Source: Paragordius varius
Taxonomy: Eukaryota; Nematomorpha
Direction of reading: 5' to 3'
Assembly: GCA_964247055.1 (NCBI GenBank)
Contig: OZ176054.1
Span: 10,044,001 to 10,108,000 of the forward strand
Length of the DNA stretch: 64,000 nucleotides
Every line of letters starts with the position of its first letter. Position 1 is the first letter of the stretch. Of the stretch, positions 1 to 14,707 are shown in pieces. The notes beneath the pieces are model-generated. The model made no database searches, was not told where the DNA came from, and saw only the letters and a list, made by a program, of their open reading frames with translations. A program made the translations under genes and the position numbers.

Positions 1-108
1 TAGGTTCCTGAACGGTTGGGACCGGAACCGGGTTGGTTCCATCCCAATGGAACCGGTTCTTGTTAAAATCCAAGGAACCAGGTTCCGGTTCCGAGCCCAA
101 AAGCTTTG
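1..108. repeat. GGAACC-rich dispersed repeat, cut by window edge
   Basis: Unusually GC-rich stretch built of GGAACC/GGTTCC words. It resembles the right half of the element at 59594-60294: both have a run reading GGTTGGTTCCAT, then AACCGGTTCTTG or its close variant, then a second GGAACC block and a GCCC-containing end. The left part lies outside the window. No coding capacity is seen. From its end to 502 I see nothing but AT-rich DNA. Confidence 0.6.
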
Positions 109-502
109 ATTCGAAAGTGCATTTATAAAAAAACTTTGACTGTAAAAATTATCTTTATAAGAATTATTTCAGCAAATATCTAATAATGCTTATTTGAAAA
201 ATGCTTAATAATAGCTTGACATGGAATAGGGAATTAATGATTGTTTTAAACAATAATTAAATTTTGCAATTTAGTGTTAATTTAATAATTAAAGTTCAGA
301 TGATCCTTAACACTGATGCTTATGTGCCTTTTTAATTAGACAATAAAAAACTGTCAATAGGATTGGATGGTTTTAATATGAAGACGCACTGCAATCAGAA
401 GGCGAGAAAATATAATAACATTAAATCCGCCATTAAAACAAACGTTAATTTAAAATAAATAAAAAATAAAAATTTATAAATTTAAATCATTGATGCATAA
501 TT

Positions 503-2008
503 TCAAAAACTTTTTGAATGATGCATTCCCTTTACCATATCTTCCAAATCCTTGTTCAAATCATCTTTAGTGTTATTTTTATTGCGATTGGATGCTAAGT
601 CAATTTCATCAAAAGCTTTTGAACGCTCCTCTGGTTTAATTACTATATCATTCTTTGGGTAATTTAATACATGTGAATGTTGGTGGGGATGCTTCATAAT
701 CCACCAAATAAAAAGCAAAACTACAACTGAACTTATAGGATGTACGGAAAATTTTAAAAAGTTTGCAAAAATATTATAGTTTTCTGTGGGATGACCTTTA
801 ATCGACCATATGTAGCCAGTTTTAAACACTGTGATACAGTGTGGCAAACACATGCATAGTTGTAATAATGTTAAACCATAAATATAACAACGAGTTGATT
901 GGTTGTCGATATTGTTTCGAAATTTTTTATGCTTGCTTGGAAAATATCGTAGAATGTATGTTTTGATGTGTAAAATGAATAATACAATGATTATCATAAC
1001 ATTAGCAGCAATTGGGATAACATAGGTTACTAGGATATAATATCTGTCATATTCAGGTGTAAAAACATCATGAAAATTATTCATATCATACCAATAGTAT
1101 GGGCAATAAAAACAATGTTCATCCAACGTATTAAATCTTTTACGTTTACAGGGACTCCGATCCCTACCAAAACTTTTATATTGATAACATTTAAACCCCT
1201 TTTTAATATCCACGTAGAATAGATATGGTAAAGCCATAATAAGGAGGAGAAATGCCAAAAATATTAGGATACTCAAATCTCGTATGAAAGGATTGATGAT
1301 TTGATTCTTTTTTGACATTTGGATTTGAAAATCTAATTTTTCCTTCGTACTAGTGGGCAAAGAATGAGATATAACGGATTTATTTTTGATTTTTTTCATC
1401 ATAGTTTTTTCTTCGTTATCATATATTTCAGTTACTTCTGCATTTTCTGGATAAAGTTGAGAGTTATTGTCACGTTTCCATGTGAGAGTTAATACAGCGT
1501 ACCTTATAAATAGTACGGTTAAAATCCAATTAACATTGGAGGACGTAACTTGTTCCAGGTAAAAAGTTACACGTCCAGCATAAACAATGTAAGATCTTTT
1601 GGATGCTCCTCTGCCCATTGTGTGATACAAAAAGGGGTATAGTATAAGATTAATGGTACCTAACATATTCCAGGTTACAATGGCCAAATTAAATGGATTA
1701 AAACATGATAGAGTTTGTATGGCGTATGGATCCTCGATTTCTTCCAATTGATAATTTTGATTTCGCCATTCTTTACGTTGAGTGCGATATTTTGCCCATA
1801 TATAGTAAAAATATATTTGGGCTATCAGACCAATAAATATAATTGGACCCAATGCATAAACATAATATGTCTTCTCTATCAATGTTGCTTGTCCTGGTAT
1901 ATTATTGCCAGTATTTTGACATTTTTGATATATGTCACAAACATTAGTATGTGTTACAGTAGTTTTGACTACTGGATCGGAAATCACGGTCAAATTAAAT
2001 GATTTCAT
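503..2008 (-). CDS. Divergent seven-transmembrane receptor (class A GPCR-like), single exon
   Basis: Open frame of 501 codons from an ATG at 2008 to a stop at 503, without introns. Hydrophobic segments lie near residues 48-70, 105-127, 156-176, 244-266, 324-347, 373-396 and 415-438, the seven-helix pattern of a GPCR. Weak class A marks are visible: an Arg-Tyr (169-170) at the end of helix 3 where DRY is expected, CMCLP in helix 6 where CWxP is expected, and HPISS in helix 7 where NPxxY is expected. The extracellular loop after helix 4 is rich in Cys (274, 287, 299, 302). The loop between helices 3 and 4 is about 67 residues, charged and very long for this position. N-terminal N-glycosylation sequon NLT at 5-7. 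Role would be ligand sensing at the plasma membrane; the ligand cannot be guessed. The 7TM reading is fairly safe, the class assignment less so. Confidence 0.72.
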   Translation of the reverse strand: MKSFNLTVISDPVVKTTVTHTNVCDIYQKCQNTGNNIPGQATLIEKTYYVYALGPIIFIGLIAQIYFYYIWAKYRTQRKEWRNQNYQLEEIEDPYAIQTLSCFNPFNLAIVTWNMLGTINLILYPFLYHTMGRGASKRSYIVYAGRVTFYLEQVTSSNVNWILTVLFIRYAVLTLTWKRDNNSQLYPENAEVTEIYDNEEKTMMKKIKNKSVISHSLPTSTKEKLDFQIQMSKKNQIINPFIRDLSILIFLAFLLLIMALPYLFYVDIKKGFKCYQYKSFGRDRSPCKRKRFNTLDEHCFYCPYYWYDMNNFHDVFTPEYDRYYILVTYVIPIAANVMIIIVLFILHIKTYILRYFPSKHKKFRNNIDNQSTRCYIYGLTLLQLCMCLPHCITVFKTGYIWSIKGHPTENYNIFANFLKFSVHPISSVVVLLFIWWIMKHPHQHSHVLNYPKNDIVIKPEERSKAFDEIDLASNRNKNNTKDDLNKDLEDMVKGMHHSKSF

Positions 2009-2838
2009 TTAAATCGGTTGAAAACCAACTAAAGATTTTATATAACAAGTGGTGTTGAATTAACTCATTATTTAATGTTAAAAATATAACGTCAATAACA
2101 ATCATTTTACAAAACATCGTTTGATTTTTATAATTCCTGTTTAAAATGCATTATTACTCATACAAACGTATATATTTTTAAGATATTTCATCATTTTTAA
2201 ATAAACGATAAGGTTGATATAACATGTCCATTTTTTACAGTATAGTTCTACTATTATTTATAAGCTGTGTTACATTTTGTGCGATATACGGCTTTTGAAT
2301 TAACAATCCTTTTTTTTATTATATTTGGCTCATATTTTAACTAAACCTTTTTAATTCAAGTAAATAATTCTTAAGTAGAATACATAGTTATTCGCACAGT
2401 TTACACAAATATATTCTTATAAATTAAATACACATTAGATTATCAGAATTAGTCTTTTATTTGAACTTTCGACTCATTCAAAAAATAGTTAAATAAATCG
2501 AAATTTCGTGTTATCTGTGGATCAAAATGGTTTTAGTATGCCGAAAATATTTTCCAATGATTTCAAAACAATAACTGAAATTCAAATTACGGCATAATAA
2601 CTAATGATCTAATTTGTAACATTAATAATATCTTAAATATATATATATAAATGAGTATTATTATACCTATAATTAAAAAAAGAATATCTCGGTATCTTTC
2701 AAATTAGAGCTACGTATATTAGATTCGTTAGTTTTTAAATACGATATTATGAAGTGGGAAAAGGGAAAAGAAAGCGTTAGCATAATAGCCATTATTATAA
2801 TGTGTATATGAAGTTAACATTCATTCCAATTATAATTA

Positions 2839-2844
2839 TTTATT
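2839..2844 (-). terminator. Candidate polyadenylation signal of PSMA5
   Basis: AATAAA on the minus strand, 67 nt downstream of the PSMA5 stop codon. The position fits a short 3' UTR. The rest of 2009-2838, between the GPCR start and this signal, is AT-rich with no gene I can support. Confidence 0.4.
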
Positions 2845-2910
2845 CAATTACATGACACAGTAAATTGATTACCCAAAAATTAATGGTATTATTGCCTTAA
2901 GAGATGACCA

Positions 2911-5360
2911 TTAAAGATCTTTTATTATGTCGGCAATTTCATCCGCATCTAATTTATGGTACAACTTTTCGCGCGTAACCGTGGCAACTTCTACATTCGT
3001 AGACGTTGGTTTTTCCTCCATAACTTGTTTGAGAATGGTAAGGGCTTCTTTAATGGCTTGTTTAATAGTCATATCCTAAATTTATAATTTAAACAATATT
3101 ATAGATGATAAAAATAATTAAATACCAAAAATTATTTACTAAAATTATATAAAAATCGTAATTCCAACTTACCGGATCGTAGACATCTTGGAGAGATTGT
3201 TGTGCCCCTTCAGAACCAGAACCAATGGCTTTAGCCCCACAATCCGTATAAGTTCCGGAAGGATCCATGTGATACCTTTAAGTTTAATAAAAGAATGTTA
3301 TTTAATCACTAATATACACTGAAAGATGCATTTAAGAGAAAAAATTAAATACAATATTGGTCCATTTCTATCATAGCCAGCGAAGAGCAGAGCAACTCCA
3401 AATGGTCGACTCTATAATAATATTAAAAGAGAAACGTTAGATTAAATTAATTTTATGCATTTAATAATTTTTAAAATGATATGTCCTTAAAAATAAAAAT
3501 CACCTAATATTATAAATAGTAACGAAAAAGATGACTAATTTAACTATAATAAATTCACATATCATCCATCATGAAGTTAATTATTCTGATACCAGCACTT
3601 CCTTTTGAAGCATTATGGGTGAGGTGATAAAAAAGTTGCACATGAATTGTAAGTCAAGCGTGGCATGTTGAGCAAGTTTACTTAAGCCAGCAAGTGTACA
3701 CTTGAAGATTGGTAATATAAAAAACACTTAAGTCAAGTCTTTTGCTTTTGAATGTAACATATTTTTTCCACCCAATTCGAATTATATTTTTTTTGATCAT
3801 AATTTAATACAATATACATTTTTTGAAGTTTTTCAAACTCATTGGCACGTATGCTATTTAATATTATAGAGTTTTCTAAATATTAATCCTGGTAAAAATT
3901 TTTAGATTGATAAAACCATTCGCATAAAACACTTTCCATTATTTTACAACACTACTTATTTTGTTTGGTCCAGTTGCACTTATAACGGGAAGATTTTTAT
4001 ACAATATAACATATTATTATTTTCCATTGTTTATCAACTTTACATTCGAAATAAATTTATGATGAAAATTTTTTACATTAGTTAATAGTGAAGTAACCTT
4101 TAGCGTTTAATAAACGAAGATTTGATATTTTACAAGATTAATATTTAATTATTAAGTTAAAAAATTTTGAGAATCAATTTTTTTGCGCACACGAAATTGA
4201 TATATTTAGCATATTTTTATATGCCATGCTCTTAAATATTAGCAGAGCTTTTCTATAAATTTATCCTCTTTTGTCTCCACCCAATAAATAGGTTAATTAG
4301 CCAAAATTTATCATATTAATATTTTATAGCATTAACAAAGGTTTGAATTACATATAAAACCTAAATTTTATACATAATTAGTTTCCAAAATAATTTTATC
4401 CATATTTTAAAATCTGTCAAGTGTCCCTTTCACTACACTTGCCTGATCATATGATTTTTAATCACCTCCGAATCAAGTTTTCTTGCTTGACTTAAGTAGT
4501 CTAATGTTAAATTTTTTTATCACATGAAAGCAAGCCATGAATTGAAAAACTTGCAAGTCAAGTCAAAAAAAATTTTTATCACCCCAACCTATATTTGCAA
4601 AATTTTCACTTAATTTACCATAATGTATCAACCCATTAAAACATCAAACAGTCCAATGTAAATATATATTAATAAAAATGGCTAAATTCCCACATCAATA
4701 ATCGTTATGTAGGACCCGATATACGCAGTGGCGAAACTACGAGGAGCAGTGCGGGGGAGCCCAAATCAAAACAGGGACCCTTTTTAATCATTTATTCTTT
4801 TAATTTTTCCGCCATTGAATATACGATAGTATTAAAAATTTATAATTTTCCAAAACTGCCCAAAAAACAATTGTTTATTACCATATAACTTCCTTCGGCA
4901 TCATCATCCCCAAACTGAATAGCCAGAGTGGATACACTCTGTGTTAAAGCTTCTGTTGTCATTCCCTCATTGTAAACGAACCAGTGATTCTAGAAGGTTT
5001 TAACTATCTATTACCTGAGATTCAACTCTGGCTTTATCGATGAGTGTTTTAGAATCTGACATCAATCCGCTAACAGCTAAACCAATATGTTTATCAACCT
5101 TAACAATCTTCTCTATACTATCGGGTTCAATCAGAGTGGATGTAATGCGTTTTTCTACGGCAAGCACAACACCTTCATTTGTTTTAATTCCAATAGCTGT
5201 AGTTCCAAGCTAAAAAAAATTTAGCATGTAAAAATGTTAAGTTTCAAATATAATATGATAATACTTTAATAGCCTCAATAGCATATTCTATTTGCAGCAA
5301 TCTTCCTTCAGGGGAAAATGTATTAACTCCTCGATCATATTCGGATCGTGTTAGAAACAT
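2911..5360 (-). CDS. PSMA5: 20S proteasome subunit alpha type-5, six coding exons
   Basis: Coding exons, in transcript order: 5360-5265, 5209-5015, 4989-4882, 3411-3353, 3275-3173 and 3075-2911. Every junction is GT-AG and keeps frame; the product is 241 aa, the same length as human PSMA5. It starts [20 protein letters not shown], the proteasome alpha N-terminal signature, and continues through [61 protein letters not shown] and a C-terminal VMEEK helix. As an alpha subunit it forms the outer ring of the 20S core and has no protease active site. The introns are 55, 25, 1470, 77 and 97 nt. The second (4990-5014) is extremely short. The third holds an inverted-repeat element. The gene is divergent from the cathepsin gene. 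Recognition of the family is certain. Confidence 0.97.
3616..4589. mobile_element. Non-autonomous inverted-repeat element in PSMA5 intron 3
   Basis: Left end reads GGGTGAGGTGATAAAAA at 3617; the right end, read on the other strand from 4589, begins GGTTGGGGTGATAAAAA. Between them are further short inverted words around CAAGTCAAG and ACTTAAGTC. About 970 bp, no coding frame. TIR architecture of a MITE or foldback element; TA-rich flanks. A fragment of the same family lies at 18930-18985. Confidence 0.7.
4736..4800. repeat. Possible transposon terminus beginning CAGTGGCG
   Basis: CAGTGGCGAAACTACGAG followed by a GC-rich patch in otherwise AT-rich intron 3 of PSMA5. The CAGTGGCG start is a frequent DNA-transposon terminus. 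No matching second end found, so only a relic is suggested. Confidence 0.3.
4990..5014 (-). other. 25-nt intron of PSMA5
   Basis: Between codon Gln97 and Asn98 lie 25 nt that begin GTAATAG and end TTCTAG on the minus strand. Unspliced they shift the frame (25 is not a multiple of 3) and bring in stops. Removal joins VESQ to NHWF exactly as in other PSMA5 proteins. A branch-like TTAAAAC sits about 10 nt from the acceptor. The boundary is therefore fixed by homology, unless this allele is broken or misassembled. Confidence 0.85.
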
Positions 5361-5516
5361 GTTTTAATTACAGATGAAATGAATGACCGCCTTTTCCTTA
5401 TGACAATTGTTTTCATAAATTCATTGCATCATCCATAATCGTATTACTTAGCCTAATTTTTTGATTTGCAACTCTTTGGTTTTATATTCTATACACCGTT
5501 TTATTAATTTTTTAAC
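5361..5516. promoter_or_regulatory. Shared 156-bp interval between divergent PSMA5 and cathepsin L starts
   Basis: The two start codons face away from each other with 156 bp between them, so both core promoters and both 5' UTRs must fit here unless upstream non-coding exons exist. A TATA-like TTTATATT lies at about 5481, 30 bp before the protease ATG, close enough that it may be UTR rather than TATA box. No CpG or GC box is apparent. Confidence 0.5.
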
Positions 5517-8823
<3,307 letters not shown>

Positions 8824-10073
8824 ATGATTTACAATTTTTATATGTCATATTAAATCATTCAATATTCATTTATTCTTTACTACTATCTATACTCTCCTTC
8901 TATGAAAAATTTTTATTATTATGTAAAAGATACACCTATAAAAATCATTAATTAATTATGCGAATGCGTATTAAGCGCTAATATTTTTAATTTTTATTTT
9001 ACCACTAATATATTCAAATTTATTATATAATTTTATCGTTATGATTTTTTACCAATTAATATGTTTTAAAAATTATAGAATAAATAAATAATCTACTACC
9101 GCATTATTATTAATTATCCCATGTTATAACATTTTGAACTCTGTTCCATTTGTAAAAAATTAAATGCCAATCCAGTTCAAAGCTCTCCATTTCTAATCTC
9201 CTTTTTTAAATGTCCCAGATCAAATATTGAGTTTAATATCATATGATATGCAGCTTACAAAAAATATATTTAAAATTTTGACCAAGCGCTGATATAAAAT
9301 TGGAAAACATATTCCATGAATAAAAATCAAGAATAACACTGCTCAACAAGGTTTTGCACCACCCCATTATTTTTGCATTTTCTGATACCTAATGGCATGG
9401 AAAGGCCAAAACAAAAAAGAAAATTGAGGCTACCACAAGGATTTTTCCGAAATTTAATTTTTAAATTTGTATTTAATTTAAAAATAACAATCATTCCTCG
9501 TGTACATATGTTTAAATATTCAAACGAACAAGTCGATACAAAATATTCCATGCATGAATAACAAAATTCTTGGCATTAAATAAGATACTAAACAAGCTAA
9601 GAGCCAAAATATTAAAAATCTAAAAGGGGCTTATGTATAGTGTGATAGAATAGGGCGGCTGCACAAGCTCTGCATATCCCCAAGCGATCCAATTTTTCCA
9701 GATATGGCAAAGATAACAATAAATAATCGTTAAGCCCTATAAGAGAGACTTGCAAGCAAAATCCAGGCAAATTGACATGTCAAATTAACCAATTCACAGA
9801 ATAAAGTTAGATAAATTCTACAATTAAATTGAATAAAAAGATTAGGTAAATATAAATGGCCCAATCCCATAATAGTAAATTCAACTAAAAGTGGCTACAC
9901 AACATCCATCTGAAATTAAAAATACAAAACAACCAATAATTTTAAAAAATAAATATATCCACTAGGTATAAATAAAAGATTTTTTGTAAGAAGCAACTCA
10001 AGAAAAAAAGCCTAATAAGTACTCAAAAGAACGAAAACTAACAAATAAAATATAGCCTATCCGAAAGCCGATG
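8824..10073. other. Gene-free interval after the protease gene
   Basis: AT-rich 3' flank of the protease gene. AATAAATAAATAA at about 9079 is a candidate but distant polyadenylation site. Short frames around 9327-9561 overlap on both strands and lack any family likeness. Around 9330-9400 the words GCTCAACAAGG and GCATTTTCTGATAC recall the start of the repeat at 53448. Otherwise nothing recognised. Confidence 0.5.
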
Positions 10074-10081
10074 GTTTAAAC

Positions 10082-11914
10082 CAGTGATACTCAAACCGCG
10101 GCCCGCGGGCCGCATGCGGCCCTAAGAGTGCTTTAAAATTGCCCTATGACCAAATTGATACATAAATTATTTTTTTGATAAATTTTTAAAATACGCATAA
10201 GCGAATTTTTGCGTATTTTAATATTAATTTATTTTCCTTAAAGTTAATTTTGGTAATTTTTATTTTTTACCAATTTGAAAAGTAGAAAAATTTTCCTACA
10301 TTAAAATGATTTCCAAATTTTGGCACACGTTGTTTCTGTTTCTGCATTTTATTTTATTTTCTATTTTAAAATTTTTATTGCATTCCTTTTTTGTAAAGCA
10401 AGCCTTTCACCCAAACTTGCATATTCTTTTCATTGCTATCTTACATCATTTTCTGATACTCATTTCCATAAAATATTTATCAAATCAATATCATTGAATT
10501 TTGTCCTGTTTTTTTATAGCATATTCAAAAAATTATACTCCTATTTTTTTGAAAAAATTTAAATAATATTTAAACATAAATTAAAAGGATGACATCTAAG
10601 GCTAAAAAACGTAAATTATCCGATGAAAATTGCTCCTTTAAAAAGAATAGGAAGAAAATTTTTTTGTCGTTTTTAAAAAAATGTTGTTTCCTGCTTTATA
10701 TGTAAGCACCACATAATTATAAAAAATACAATATAAAAAGACATCTCAATGTGCGCTCTTCATGAGATTTTGCAACGACAACATAATCAAAGAGTATTTA
10801 TTTTTACCAATGAATAATACCACGAAAAGAAGTAATTTCCTAGAAATGATTAGCATTTTTTTCGATAATAATGGCATATCTATGAAAAAATTGGTTTTGT
10901 GCACAGATGGCTGTTCCTCTATCATTGGAATAAACAAAGGAATTATTCCCATTTTGAAAAACAAATATAATTTGCAAAATATTTTATCCTTTTACTGCTT
11001 TATTCATCAGCAACTTGGTTTCGCGTATAAAAAATGAATCATTCAATTCAGTAATAAAGTTTGTGGATATAGTTAACCGTGGCAAAAAATTCATCGGCCT
11101 TAAATTCAAAAACCTTCTGAATATCCACAGTGAATCTGACCCTATTTGTACACCGCTGTAGTATTAAGTAGATTTTTTGTTTTAAGGCATAAAATTCTAT
11201 TATTTATAAATCATAACAGAAGGTTTAACGAGGAAAATAATAATGATAAACAGTGGGTTTTATTAGCCTACCTTTGCGACATTACCGGGGAGGTTATCAT
11301 TTAACATTTTTATCTAATGAGATGAAATTCAGAACTAAGAAATATTAAAAATTGCTTAAAACTCGTTGAAAATCCATGGCATATGGATATATCCAATATT
11401 AAGCAACTTGAGCATTTCGGTTTCGACAGGCGCATATCATTGAAGAATTCGTAGATCTTAAATATGATTTCAGGAGATTAATTAGGAGAATCGTGGGGAA
11501 GAAAGAAATGTAGAGTTTTGGCAAGATGAGCCAAATACTGTTTTTCCTTCAACTTACACGTGTGAGGCGGCATATTCAAAAATGAAGTATGTCAAATATA
11601 CATACAGAAATCGCTTAACCGATGATCATATGGACGATGTATTAAGATTGGCCTGTCATGAGGCGAAACTTGTCAAAAATTATTGGTTAATATCAAAATA
11701 AATGTTAACGAAATATTTAATTTTTTAAAGATGCAAAACGAGTTTTTAGCTGGATTTACATGCGATCCGCAAAAAATTTATTGTGCAGATTTAGAGTATA
11801 ATTATGTGCATATGTGTCAAATAACTATAGAATATTTGCCATTATAAGGTTCATGGCCCTCGAAAAATAATATATTTTATTTGGCCCGTCAAATTTTTTT
11901 GCTGAGTACCACTG
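10082..11914 (+). mobile_element. hAT element, family A, internally deleted copy 1
   Basis: Flanked by a perfect 8-bp duplication GTTTAAAC (10074-10081 and 11915-11922). Ends are CAGTGATACTCAAACCG and, inverted, CAGTGGTACTCAGC. Transposase remains run on the plus strand: a start at 10588 reading MTSKAKKRKLSDENCSF, a middle part at 10762-11037 with LVLCTDGCSSIIG, and the C-terminal dimerisation region near 11540-11690 reading TYTCEAAYSKMKYVKY and YRNRLTDDHMDDVLRLAC. The zinc-finger and following part present in the copy at 53957-56391 are missing here, and frames are broken, so this copy cannot encode an enzyme. The family resembles transposases that gave rise to ZBED/SCAND3-type host genes. 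Confidence 0.9.
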
Positions 11915-12449
11915 GTTTAAACCATAGAATGCCTTTTTTAGTATTTTTTTAAAATTTTTTTTATACGTATTAAAAATTCACTTGGAAGAAAAAGACTAAA
12001 TTTTGACGTTTAAATCCGTACTATTTTTTTCTCTCTGATATTTAAATGACATATTTATATTCAAAAGATAGAGTTTAAAACGCTTTAATAAATGATATTA
12101 AGTTTATAATATAATAACATTTTATTATAAAGTTATATTTAATTTTCTCTCGATTTTCATTTGTTTTTGAAAAATTGAAAAACCTATAATATTTCGAAAT
12201 TCTGATTGCCGGGATCAAAAAATTTTTCACATTCGGTTTTAAAACACTGAAATTAGTCATAATTTAAAAGTTTGAGTGGTGGTGCTCAAAAATGTCCAAA
12301 TTTGTCGACTAGTGTAATTAACCTTATATACAAAAATAAGGTAGACCATAAAATGGTGAAATATTTTAAATTGTGGTAAAACATATATTCTTATCAAATA
12401 AAATATCAAGATTCTTGCGCTTTTTGCTTTGGGCTTGCGAAGAATTTAC

Positions 12450-12608
12450 AGATATACCTTTTACAGTTCAAATTCACTCTTATGGCATAAAATCTTATTT
12501 TTAAAAAATATATAAAAATTAGGTAATTTTTAATCTTATAAATCATATATATTTGAGGATGAATTTGAATTGTTCAATGGTGATATTGAATTGTATATGG
12601 TATATATA
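12450..12608. mobile_element. Foldback element, type beta, abutting hAT-B copy 1
   Basis: Left end ATATACCTTTTACAGTTCAAATTC, right end (reverse strand) ATATACCATATACAATTC, with type beta units inside. The TA-rich tail of this element is where hAT-B copy 1 is inserted. Confidence 0.6.
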
Positions 12609-13006
12609 TAAGGTGACCAGATTTTTTGAAGGAAAAAGCGGGACAAATCTGAGAAGGGGGGGTATGAGGTGGGGTGTACAACCAAAATTTTTATACAAAA
12701 AATTTATTGTAGAATTTATTTATTTTTAACAGAAATACATTATAAATATAAAAAAATATTTAATTCCTTGGTATATTTTTTATTTGAGTAAATGCGTTTA
12801 GCAGATTGTCATCATTTTATAAAATATTGTAGTCTTCACAAGAATTTGTCAAATTATATCTGACAGATAAAATGGTAAAGTTTCAACATTTAAATTTGAT
12901 TTTTCTGATATCCACATCCGATTTACTGTGGAAAAAACGCGCTCAGTAGCAGCGTTGGTTCCAGGCAAAGATATCTACAATTTTTAAATTGTATGGAACA
13001 TAGTTT

Positions 13007-13162
13007 AATATTAAAGTTGAGAGAATTACGCATTGTATTTATGAAATTTATTAAAAAAAAATTAAGCTGAAATGCGTATAAATATAAAAAATGTATATTT
13101 TAATTTTCGACTTTTATAGTAAAGTCTCTATCGATTGTACGCATTTCAGCTTAATTTTTTAA
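13007..13162. mobile_element. 156-bp hairpin element with 12-bp target duplication, copy 1
   Basis: Bounded by GGAACATAGTTT at 12995-13006 and again at 13163-13174. In hAT-B copy 2 the same site has this 12-mer only once, so it is a true target duplication. Inside are inverted arms around TTAAGCTGAAATGCGTA separated by TATAGTAAAGTCTCTATCGA. No coding frame. The sister copy is 41863-42048. The class is unknown. Confidence 0.75.
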
Positions 13163-14707
13163 GGAACATAGTTTGTTTCAAAATGATGAAATATTTCTAA
13201 CCATTTCATTTCTACTGTATTTTTTTCTGTTGTCCATAATTTAAGTTTTTCTATTAATATATTTTATAACTATGATATTTTAGAAAAAAAGATATTTTCT
13301 GAAAGGTTACTTTTTGGGAATTTTTGGGAGATGCAGAAATGATTTTTTAACATCGCACCAATTAAATTCTGGTTTTAATGTTATCCAATGAAAATGATCA
13401 ATTTCATTAATTGCACCGTCCAGTCTTACAATAATCTTTACAGTTTGTATAAAACATTTTTAATGGTACAGGATATCTTGGCGATTTATTAAGCCTTGTT
13501 TTTCTAAATTATTTATAATATTGCGGATGGTTACTGGTATAAAATTATTTTATAACCTTTCTTGACATTGGAATATTAGGTTACTAACTTCATTGGCTAC
13601 TTCGATTGCCGAAGTTATGTCACTTTCTATCAATTTAATAACATTTTGAAAGAGAGAAGCTTGATTATGTAGGAACTCTAACCATATTGAAGAATCACTT
13701 TCAAAAAACTTTTCCAAAGTTGTAGGACATTTGTCCTGTGATAAAAAAATAGGATAGGATCATTTTTAAAATTCCTTCGATAGCTTGCAGAAGAACAAAC
13801 CAACGAGTTTTACAATATCCAAGCATTTTTTAATATTGAACTTCTGCATTTGCGCAAGCGTTTCAACGCGTACCGTGTATATAAAAATAGGAATATACCT
13901 TAACAACTACATTTTCCACATCTAGGGGTAACAAATCAGCAGGTGTTTGAATAGCGTTGTGTGTTATTGGCGCTACACACCTAACGTCAATAATGGATTA
14001 AGATTATCTGCTAATTACTGAAACTTATTTTTTGTTCTCCTCCTTGCTTTTCCACCGAAGTTCGTATTAGTGTTGTCACCGCAATATGCGATGATTTTGT
14101 CTTTTAAATTATTTTTTCCTAGAATATTCATTATTGAAGTAAAATTATGTAGGAATTCACACCGGGTAGAGAAATAGAATTTTAATTTTACTCCGATTTC
14201 TGGATCAAAATATTTTATTAACGTGGGAAATATTTTTGTTTCCTGATTTGATACATCAGAGTATGGCGATATGAAATTATTTTTCAGCAAATCATTTTGT
14301 AATAAGAAGATGCATGTGGCGAAAGGACAATGCCAATGGCTTCAGCCTTTGTACGGGCACGAATAACATGTGAGGTACAATCCATAGATCTAAAGGAATG
14401 ATTGTAATTAACGGGTGAAAAGATAAAACGCCTTGGGCTAATGCCAAATTCTTTTCTTCCTCTCCAAAAGCGGTTTTACGATATAATGGCTCATTTGTAA
14501 GATGATGCCACCATATCTAAACATTTTTTATGTTTCTGTGTTCCCATATGCTTTGTAATATCATGCTTACCGCCATGTGGTAGGGTGAACCCCTAACATA
14601 AAGCATTTAACAAATGATTCATTCTTCGTTTTTTTGATAAAAGGAAATTCTTTCATTAAATCATCGTTAAATTTACAACCTTTTTTTGTACTCATATTTT
14701 AAACTAA

